From assembly GCA_905202215.1 (NCBI GenBank), contig CAJKRG010000042.1, positions 1-27,834 of the forward strand: a stretch of 27,834 nucleotides of DNA. Reading direction: 5' to 3'. The notes under the pieces are model-generated. The model ran no database searches. It had not been told where the DNA came from and saw nothing but the letters and a program-made list of their open reading frames with translations. Origin of the DNA: an uncultured Porphyromonadaceae bacterium. Its GTDB lineage: Bacteria > Bacteroidota > Bacteroidia > Bacteroidales > Muribaculaceae. Both the position numbers and the translations under genes were made by a program. Positions 1 to 4,948 of the stretch are shown one piece after another; the first letter of the stretch is position 1; the number at the start of each line of letters is the position of its first letter.

Positions 1-152
1 ACAATTTCATATTCCTTCTCACCTTTTTGAATGGAACACAAATTCATAAGAAGCTCTGCTGCTTCTTCGAACTCAGTTAATATTTCTTTTTTATCTTGCA
101 GGAAAGCAAGATATTCTATCCGGTCTCTTAGTTGAGTGGTATCGGTGGCCAT
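1..152 (-). CDS. 5' end of an unidentified minus-strand gene (runs off the left edge)
   Basis: An open frame begins with ATG at 152 on the minus strand and remains open to the window edge, giving about 50 residues that start MATDTTQLRDRIEYLAFLQD. The visible part is charged and probably helical (runs of E, K and L), and I recognise no family in it. A TAnnTTTG-type -7 box (TAAATTTG, minus strand, 189-182) lies about 30 bp upstream of the start, which supports this start and a promoter divergent from the gene at 260. Because the gene is cut by the window, its length and function cannot be judged. Confidence 0.6.
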   Translation of the reverse strand, partial: MATDTTQLRDRIEYLAFLQDKKEILTEFEEAAELLMNLCSIQKGEKEYEI

Positions 153-181
153 GTATATAAGTTGTATTCTTTCTTGGAATG

Positions 182-189
182 CAAATTTA
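182..189 (-). promoter_or_regulatory. Predicted Bacteroidota -7 box for the minus-strand gene at 152
   Basis: TAAATTTG on the minus strand matches the TAnnTTTG element used by the primary sigma factor of Bacteroidota. It sits about 30 bp before the ATG at 152. A clear -33 TTG at the ideal distance was not found, so this is a motif-based prediction. Confidence 0.45.
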
Positions 190-232
190 TAATTATTTCG
201 TCAATGTACCACGTTATGGAGCAATAAATCGC

Positions 233-240
233 TAATTTTG
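233..240 (+). promoter_or_regulatory. Predicted Bacteroidota -7 box for the gene at 260
   Basis: TAATTTTG fits TAnnTTTG exactly and lies 20 bp before the ATG at 260, implying a very short leader. Together with the box at 182-189 it forms a compact divergent promoter region between 152 and 260. Confidence 0.5.
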
Positions 241-259
241 CATCGTTAAAGGAATAAAC

Positions 260-1447
260 ATGGAATATATTGACTACGACAGACGATACCGAGCGTATGG
301 AGAACTTGGCTTTCCTCATGCTGAACGAGTGTATTTCGATTGGATTGCGCACGAATTTGGGGACATATCCAATCATCAGAAATTACTTGACATCGGTTAC
401 CTTCTCATGCAGGGATACGATATCCGCGCTGACATACACAACACATATCTGAATCATCCGTCAGTTTCAAAGAATGATGTTCGATATTCCATCTATATTC
501 TACTTGCCGAATTATGGGGCGGCAGAACGGAATACGTAGAACAGATGTTCAGGAATAAATCTCTTGATGACTTAATTGATGAGATGTTTACAGCCGTAGC
601 AAGATATTATCACAAACCAACAGACAACTATCTACCCCATTATCTTAAAGATCCGCTCGATATGACAGAAGAGGATATTCGCAAAACAAATCCATGGAAA
701 GCAGTAGCCGACCAATATGTTGGCAACAGTTTTCTATATAACGAAACAGAAGAATACGTTTGCAAGGATGACAAAGAAATGATTGAGACATTCAATCGCA
801 CTGCCAAACAAGAGCATAAATATCGTCTAAAAGTCCCGGCATATCCATGGTATGGCAATCCGCTGGAGGCAAAAGTCATTGTGCTTAGCCTCAATCCAGG
901 ATATGTAGAACGAGAATCAATTATTGGCAAAATCCTGATGCGTTTACCGGCAGGTTTAGTGGAGGGCTACGCCATTCATCTACGTTCTATGCTTACTTTC
1001 GATTGCCATAGTTTCTTGCCGGACGACATAGAGACGCCAGATGTAACCTATCGCGACCTTGCCAATCTGCATCAAAGCTGGTATTGGATAGATAGGCTTG
1101 AAAAGGCATTTGTCAACAATGATACCAAATTGACGATAGATAATGTGCTGGATCGCTTCGCTGTAATAGAATATCTGGGATATTCGTCCAAAAAGTATAA
1201 GGCATTCAATGGGAGTGCTCTTTTGCCATCACAGAAATATACCAAGCAACTTATTCAGTATATCCTGCACAACAATACTGACACTATATTCATCGTTCCT
1301 CGCAATGTGAAGACTTGGCAGAACTTTCTCGGCACAATGTGGACAGATGACAGATTCATCGTGTCTAAAGATTATCTAGGCCAGAGATTTACCAAAGACA
1401 TATTAGGAGATGACTATGAGAAAGTAATCGCCGCCTTCAAAAGCTAA
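260..1447 (+). CDS. Uncharacterised 395-residue protein, possibly uracil-DNA-glycosylase-like fold
   Basis: A complete 395-residue soluble protein with no signal peptide or membrane segment. The N-terminal half (about 1-185) is acidic and rich in aromatic residues and I cannot place it. The C-terminal half begins with a conserved-looking stretch: PWYGNP (196-201) followed by a hydrophobic strand and VLSLNPGY (208-215). This arrangement of a short loop, a beta strand and an NPG turn reminds me of the first catalytic strand of the uracil-DNA-glycosylase superfamily, but the expected later motif (HPS-type) is not obvious; instead there is IVPRNVKTW late in the protein. That assignment is therefore only a hint. 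The start at 260 is supported by a promoter box 20 bp upstream. The next minus gene diverges; downstream lies a non-coding or small-ORF region. Base composition is AT-richer than the metabolic genes after 3.4 kb. Confidence 0.75.
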   Translation: MEYIDYDRRYRAYGELGFPHAERVYFDWIAHEFGDISNHQKLLDIGYLLMQGYDIRADIHNTYLNHPSVSKNDVRYSIYILLAELWGGRTEYVEQMFRNKSLDDLIDEMFTAVARYYHKPTDNYLPHYLKDPLDMTEEDIRKTNPWKAVADQYVGNSFLYNETEEYVCKDDKEMIETFNRTAKQEHKYRLKVPAYPWYGNPLEAKVIVLSLNPGYVERESIIGKILMRLPAGLVEGYAIHLRSMLTFDCHSFLPDDIETPDVTYRDLANLHQSWYWIDRLEKAFVNNDTKLTIDNVLDRFAVIEYLGYSSKKYKAFNGSALLPSQKYTKQLIQYILHNNTDTIFIVPRNVKTWQNFLGTMWTDDRFIVSKDYLGQRFTKDILGDDYEKVIAAFKS

Positions 1448-1503
1448 TCATCACCAAAATGACTGTCGCGACATCTGCCTCTCATCAAAAGAGAAGTGGA
1501 GAC

Positions 1504-1544
1504 GATACTTTGCAAAGGCCTTGCCTGGTTCTGTGCAAAGTATC
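1504..1544. repeat. Perfect 11-bp inverted repeat with 19-base spacer
   Basis: GATACTTTGCA (1504-1514) is the exact reverse complement of TGCAAAGTATC (1534-1544). The 19-base spacer itself contains the palindrome AGGCCT. There is no T-run after it, so a standard intrinsic terminator is unlikely. Each arm contains TACTTTG, one base short of a -7 box. An operator or an RNA stem-loop are the main possibilities. Confidence 0.6.
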
Positions 1545-1584
1545 CCCAAAATCGAAATAACGTCGTTCTCCTTGGAAAAGTGTA

Positions 1585-1707
1585 ATGAAAGAACACGATA
1601 CAAATTCAGTAAAGCGTGATACAACCATGCGACAACTGACAGATACCGAAATGACAGAACTTACTGATAGAGTCAAATCGGCTGGTTTGTGGCCATCCAG
1701 TAAGTAA
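1585..1707 (+). CDS. Possible small protein of 40 residues, unknown
   Basis: ATG at 1585 opens a 40-codon frame ending TAA at 1707. The product is hydrophilic and begins MKEHDTNSVKRDTTMRQLTD. It has no recognisable domain, no convincing ribosome-binding site and no clear promoter. An in-frame second ATG (residue 15) could also be the start. The composition is plausible for a real small protein, but a chance ORF of this size is also quite possible. Confidence 0.25.
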   Translation: MKEHDTNSVKRDTTMRQLTDTEMTELTDRVKSAGLWPSSK

Positions 1708-1766
1708 GAAACAGCTTAATCATACTAATAGTCAAATCCTCAGCAGTGATGTCGGGGACTTGACAA

Positions 1767-1806
1767 AACGCCACCGAGGGAGGTTCTTGCTCCTCTCAGC
1801 GGCGTT
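1767..1806 (-). terminator. Predicted intrinsic terminator of the minus-strand small gene
   Basis: A stem anchored by AACGCC (1767-1772) pairing with GGCGTT (1801-1806), with further GAG/CTC pairing inside and a loop around TTCTTG. On the minus strand the stem ends in TTTTGTC. It lies directly after the stop at 1811, consistent with termination of that gene. Confidence 0.6.
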
Positions 1807-1810
1807 GGAT

Positions 1811-1942
1811 TTAGTGTAGTTTGGGTCCTTGTCTGCGGCGTTTGGCTTTTTGTTCTTCACGATAACGGTGAAGGGCCTCTTCTATGGTGTCAAGCTCCTC
1901 TCGTTGGTCACGTAATATTTCAAGCAGTATTGAAGTATCCAT
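1811..1942 (-). CDS. Small coiled-coil-like protein (43 residues), perhaps the 3' part of a frameshifted gene
   Basis: From ATG at 1942 this frame encodes 43 residues beginning MDTSILLEILRDQREELDTI and ending in a strongly basic tail rich in K and R. The middle part is a regular run of E, L and R that would form an amphipathic helix. The frame remains open further upstream to 2002 (63 residues). A neighbouring frame starts with ATG near 2027 (MPDYRSLQGEILRVYRSSII) and stops near 1957; a single indel would join the two into one protein of about 70 residues. A hairpin with a T-run follows the stop, which supports expression. Family and function unknown. Confidence 0.45.
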   Translation of the reverse strand: MDTSILLEILRDQREELDTIEEALHRYREEQKAKRRRQGPKLH

Positions 1943-2130
1943 TAATGTCTTGTATTTATGGCGCAGAGATAATAGAACTTCGATAAACACGCAAAATTTC
2001 ACCTTGCAAACTACGATAATCAGGCATATTCAGGGTGTATGTACTACGATAACACGTGCCTTGTCCAGCTAAATCTCGTTATAATCCTCCAAAAGTAGGT
2101 CAAATAGCATAGTTTCGGTGTTCTGAAATT

Positions 2131-2281
2131 AAATGTGGAGTGGCGGAGTGGCTCAAATCCTTGTTCAAAAGCCAGCGTTAAGAACACGGACCGCCGATTG
2201 AGAGTCTTGCGAGAGCGACATCCCTGTCGCAATCTCACAAGGCGTATGAGGCTGTCGGTGTTTAGCCGACTCTCCACATTT
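2131..2281. ncRNA. Unassigned folded element with tRNA-Ser-like outer features
   Basis: A perfect 10-bp outer stem joins AAATGTGGAG (2131-2140) and CTCCACATTT (2272-2281). Just inside the 5' arm is TGGCGGAGTGGC, close to the D-arm (box A) signature of serine/leucine tRNAs. Just inside the 3' arm is a 5-bp stem with a 7-base loop (GTCGG-TGTTTAG-CCGAC, 2254-2270), in the position and size of a T arm. However, the loop lacks the conserved TTCRA and the element is about 145 bases long. The interior contains nested helices: CCTTG/CAAGG, TGAGA/TCTCA and TTGCGA/TCGCAA. It could be a structured RNA or a decayed tRNA-derived attachment site; I cannot name it, and the strand is assumed from the tRNA-like orientation. 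Confidence 0.35.
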
Positions 2282-2329
2282 TCACAGTGATATAGATGTT
2301 CAATATGAACTTTGAAACTTTGTAATAGA

Positions 2330-2337
2330 TAAATTTG
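2330..2337 (+). promoter_or_regulatory. Predicted -7 box in front of the toxin remnant
   Basis: TAAATTTG matches TAnnTTTG. It overlaps the only available in-frame start codons (TTG) of the following toxin remnant, so a transcript from here would begin inside or at the very start of that frame. Confidence 0.35.
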
Positions 2338-2598
2338 TTGTTGGTTATAAAATGTCGGAACTTTGGCTACACGCGACAGTTTAAGAAAGACTTGAAGCGA
2401 TTTCTTAATCAGCCTAAGAAACTCGAAGAACTGAAGATTGTCCTTGATATGCTCCGTAATGAAATTACGTTACCGGAGAAATATCGGCAGCACCCATTAA
2501 AAGGAGAATACTCCGGTTCAGGCTTGGCTCCCATTCCGAGCTGTTTAAGGAGTAGTGTAGCGACACTATTTCAACGAAATTATATTATTGAACAATAA
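2335..2598 (+). pseudogene. Truncated YafQ/RelE-family toxin remnant
   Basis: Residues 11-61 read as the N-terminal two-thirds of a YafQ-type mRNA interferase: the helix YTRQFKKDLKRFLNQPKK, a second helix, then LPEKYRQHPLKGEYSG with the family's first active-site histidine (H53 here). In intact family members this is followed by a strand carrying the distal His, Asp and Trp active-site residues (the YRxxHxxPDW region). Here the frame instead continues into 26 unrelated residues, so most of the catalytic site is missing. The 5' end is also abnormal: there is no in-frame ATG, only TTG codons. No RelB/DinJ antitoxin gene is adjacent. I judge it a non-functional relic. Confidence 0.7.
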
Positions 2599-2718
2599 TG
2601 AATAATACAGGGGCCTCTATGGTGGTTCTACACCTCTTATATAAGCGTTAAATATCTGGTTATCATCCCGCTTAATCATTAAGGGATAGGGCAAGCAAGA
2701 CCACTTCTTAGAAATAAG

Positions 2719-2756
2719 GCAGTTACGAAACAAATCGTAGCTGCTTTTTCTTTTTA
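2719..2756 (+). terminator. Predicted intrinsic terminator
   Basis: GCAGTTACG (2719-2727) pairs with CGTAGCTGC (2736-2744), nine pairs including one G-U, around an 8-base loop, followed by TTTTTCTTTTT. It would stop transcription coming from the toxin-remnant region before the GNAT gene. Confidence 0.75.
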
Positions 2757-2790
2757 TCGTACAAAATTTATTCTGCTTAAATTAAAACCA

Positions 2791-2798
2791 TATCTTTG
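2791..2798 (+). promoter_or_regulatory. Predicted -7 box immediately before the GNAT gene
   Basis: TATCTTTG fits TAnnTTTG and ends four bases before the ATG at 2803. The expected transcription start then falls on or next to the A of the start codon, predicting a leaderless mRNA. Confidence 0.55.
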
Positions 2799-2802
2799 CA
2801 GT

Positions 2803-3333
2803 ATGCAAAGAACAGATGACATACAAATTCTGCCGGAGACAGAATCCCATTACCCTGGCATCGAAAAACTTGTCAGAGAGTCGTTTGCAACAGTAGAACA
2901 TAGCGACGGCGACGAACACCTACTCATCTATCGCTTAAGAAATACTCCTGAATACATAGACGCCCTTTCCCTCGTAGCCGTTTCAGACGGTATACCTGTC
3001 GGATATATAATGTTTACACGCATACATATAGGCACCGTCGAAGGTTTAGCGCTTGCACCTCTCGCCGTCGCACCCGATTTTCAAAAACAAGGTATCGGAA
3101 GTTTGCTTGTAAACAGAGGTCATGAATTAGCATCACAAATGAAATTTCGCTTTTCCGTAGTATTGGGTTCACCCACATATTACACGAGATTCGGATATCG
3201 ACCTGCCTCATACTACAATATTCATCCTCCATTCGCAGTCGACGATAAATATTTTATGGTCTGTTCTCTGACTGATAAGGAATCGCTCATTCCCAAGGGG
3301 GTGGTGAGATATTCAGAGGCATTCGGGCTATGA
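2803..3333 (+). CDS. GNAT-family N-acetyltransferase (YhbS-like)
   Basis: A 176-residue cytoplasmic enzyme of the Gcn5-related acetyltransferase superfamily, which transfers the acetyl group of acetyl-CoA to an amine. The core motif A is clear: LAPLAVAPDFQKQGIGSLLV, with the pyrophosphate-binding QxxGxG at Q94-G99. It is followed by the motif B pattern GSPTYYTRFGYRPAS (122-136), typical of the YhbS/COG3153 subgroup. Length is normal for the family. The natural substrate cannot be read from sequence. The gene stands alone: a terminator lies before it and a promoter box directly abuts the ATG, so the mRNA is probably leaderless. The start at 2803 is preferred because the family's first strand begins only a few residues later. 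Confidence 0.9.
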   Translation: MQRTDDIQILPETESHYPGIEKLVRESFATVEHSDGDEHLLIYRLRNTPEYIDALSLVAVSDGIPVGYIMFTRIHIGTVEGLALAPLAVAPDFQKQGIGSLLVNRGHELASQMKFRFSVVLGSPTYYTRFGYRPASYYNIHPPFAVDDKYFMVCSLTDKESLIPKGVVRYSEAFGL

Positions 3334-3408
3334 GCGAGGGTTTTGAAAATATCTGTTAAAGTGCTTATAAAGATTATTAAAGCTGTTCGGGACACAAGTT
3401 GTAATCCT

Positions 3409-3416
3409 TACTTTTG
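3409..3416 (+). promoter_or_regulatory. Predicted -7 box for the gene at 3443
   Basis: TACTTTTG matches TAnnTTTG and lies 26 bp before the ATG at 3443. It would make the exported-protein gene an independent unit from the GNAT gene. Confidence 0.5.
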
Positions 3417-3442
3417 CGGGTGCTGGTGTATATGACACCTCC

Positions 3443-4771
3443 ATGACTCTCACAATTATGCTCATGGCACGGGTATGGATTATCATTATTATAATGATGC
3501 TTACTACATGCGGCCCGACGGCCGCACGGACACGGCGTGCGGTCGTAGCCGATTCGATGACACATGCGGCACTTCCCAATGCCTCGGTATTCGGCCGAAA
3601 CGGGAGCGCGCTCGGTATATGCACACACGACGGCCAACTGCCCGCAATCTCCGACAACGACTATCCCGTCACCATACGGTATATGGGTTTCAAGGAAAAG
3701 ACCATAACGAGAGCCGCCTACGATACCATCTTTTTACAGGAAAACATAGTGGAACTGCCGGAGTTCACGGTTGATACGCGAAGACGCACTGCACTCCATG
3801 TGCTGGCTTATCTCCGGGAGTACTCTACCCTGTCCTCCTATAGCGACACCATATTTCTTTTCCGTGAGAAAATGGTAGACTATATGCTGCCGGCAGAAGG
3901 GAAATCGCGCTTCAAAGGGTGGCATCGTCCCAGAATACTGTCATCGCGCTCATATTACCGCTTCACAGACGACGAAGGGCTTGACAGCGTGAGCGACAAA
4001 TGCGGGCAACATTTTTCATGGACCGACTGGGTCGGAATCGGGCCGACGGCGGTACTGCCGTCCGCAATACGCGAAAAAGAAACCGCGTCCGATACTTTGA
4101 GGGGAAAATACAGCCCTGCCGAGATATGGGTGAAGAACGGCGACAGAGTGTCGGTCGATGTCAATGTTCTCGCCGACACACTAAGCCGCAAATGGGTGCC
4201 TGATCTATATCTATTTTTTAACGACAATGTGGATTTCGGCCAGTTCCGCATACGGTTCAACTATGACACGGCGGCCGACGGCTCCGTTTCGCCAAAAGAT
4301 CTCACAGGCTATTCCTATACTATAGAATCGACGGGACGCGGACGGGGAATGTTTATGTTCAACCGGCGCGACGAACCGTTTTTCGTCGACACTTACGCCG
4401 AAGTCTATATCATTGACAAGGAATATATCTCTCTTAAAGAAGCCAGGAAATGGGAGCGGTATAATTCAGCCGAAAACGAGACAGCCATATATCAGCCGAC
4501 CGAGGCGCCGGATCTTCAGGCGTCTGTCCTCGAACTTATCGACAGGGTGAACAACGTGGATCAGGACAGAATCAGACTGGCACAGGTTCCCGATCAGAGG
4601 CTGGCCGGCCGCAGAATAGAGAAAGTGACTGCGGGGAAACTGATTTTAGGACGTCTGAAGGGTCTCTTCGGGATCGACAACATAAACGGAAAACGAAAAA
4701 TGAACCGGCAATGGCACAAATTCCGCAAAAGCCAGAGCCGCAAGAACAACACAAAAGGCAAATCGGATTAG
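3443..4771 (+). CDS. Exported protein with carboxypeptidase-regulatory-like N-terminal domain, function unknown
   Basis: A 442-residue protein with a strongly hydrophobic N-terminal segment (about residues 10-20, a run of I, V and M) followed by LTTCG, which could be a signal peptide or a weak lipobox with Cys at about 23. Residues about 33-110 look like a CarboxypepD_reg/DUF4480-like beta sandwich, common at the N terminus of Bacteroidota outer-membrane and exported proteins: ADSMTHAALPNASVFGRNG and a PVTIRYMGFKEKTI strand. The rest (110-400) is rich in aromatic residues and beta strands but not recognised. The last ~50 residues are highly basic (K, R and N rich). Alternative in-frame ATGs at 3458 and 3464 would shorten the leader; the -7 box at 3409 is compatible with all of them. 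Confidence 0.7.
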   Translation: MTLTIMLMARVWIIIIIMMLTTCGPTAARTRRAVVADSMTHAALPNASVFGRNGSALGICTHDGQLPAISDNDYPVTIRYMGFKEKTITRAAYDTIFLQENIVELPEFTVDTRRRTALHVLAYLREYSTLSSYSDTIFLFREKMVDYMLPAEGKSRFKGWHRPRILSSRSYYRFTDDEGLDSVSDKCGQHFSWTDWVGIGPTAVLPSAIREKETASDTLRGKYSPAEIWVKNGDRVSVDVNVLADTLSRKWVPDLYLFFNDNVDFGQFRIRFNYDTAADGSVSPKDLTGYSYTIESTGRGRGMFMFNRRDEPFFVDTYAEVYIIDKEYISLKEARKWERYNSAENETAIYQPTEAPDLQASVLELIDRVNNVDQDRIRLAQVPDQRLAGRRIEKVTAGKLILGRLKGLFGIDNINGKRKMNRQWHKFRKSQSRKNNTKGKSD

Positions 4772-4827
4772 AAACCGTCCGGAGGCGTCGGCGTGATGCT
4801 TTTTTTGCGGAAATGGCGGGGAATTTG

Positions 4828-4835
4828 TACTTTTG
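4828..4835 (+). promoter_or_regulatory. Promoter of the thiamine-uptake unit
   Basis: TACTTTTG (-7 box) is preceded by TTG at 4805-4807 with a 20-base spacer, a complete Bacteroidota primary-sigma promoter. It lies about 30 bp upstream of the TPP riboswitch, so the riboswitch is near the 5' end of the transcript. Confidence 0.65.
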
Positions 4836-4858
4836 CGGTGCCTTTTGGCAGAGAACAT

Positions 4859-4946
4859 AAATTAGGGGTGCGCCGTCATAGCTGGCGGAGCTGAGAACAT
4901 ACCCTTTGAACCTGATCCGGTTAGCACCGGCGTAGTGAAAATTTTA
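4859..4946 (+). ncRNA. TPP (THI-element) riboswitch
   Basis: The conserved thiamin-pyrophosphate riboswitch elements occur in order: GGGGTGC (4865-4871), GCTGAGA (4890-4896), ACCCTTTGAACCTGAT (4901-4916) and the CCGG..CACCGG stem leading to CGTAGTGAA. One base differs from the common GTAGGGAA. The closing AU-rich stem P1 can form between AAATT at 4859-4863 and AATTT near 4940-4944. This places its 3' strand only a few bases before the ATG at 4949, so ligand binding would most simply act by hiding the translation start. No terminator hairpin fits between the aptamer and the gene. Confidence 0.95.
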
Positions 4947-4948
4947 AT

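Larger units (their letters stand above)
1448..1766. other. Intergenic stretch with an inverted repeat and a possible 40-codon ORF
   Basis: No recognisable gene fills these 319 bases. They contain a perfect 11-bp inverted repeat (1504-1514/1534-1544) and a small ORF (1585-1707), both listed separately. A second plus frame is open from about 1426 to 1617 but has no ATG start, so I do not call it a gene. Confidence 0.5.

Noticed and set aside
1504..1544. Phase-variable invertible promoter
   Set aside because: The inverted repeats are only 19 bases apart, too short to carry a promoter, and no site-specific recombinase gene is nearby.
2044..2277. 77-codon minus-strand frame across the tRNA-like element
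   Set aside because: It overlaps the folded element and includes an EPLRHS-type stretch of the sort produced by antisense reading of a tRNA-Ser/Leu D arm; no independent support as a gene.
2134..2278. Functional tRNA-Ser gene
   Set aside because: It is about 145 bases long and lacks the conserved T-loop and a credible anticodon arm, so it cannot be called a normal tRNA.
2719..2756. Attachment site or mobile-element end
   Set aside because: The palindrome has a compact loop and a following T-run and is better explained as an intrinsic terminator.
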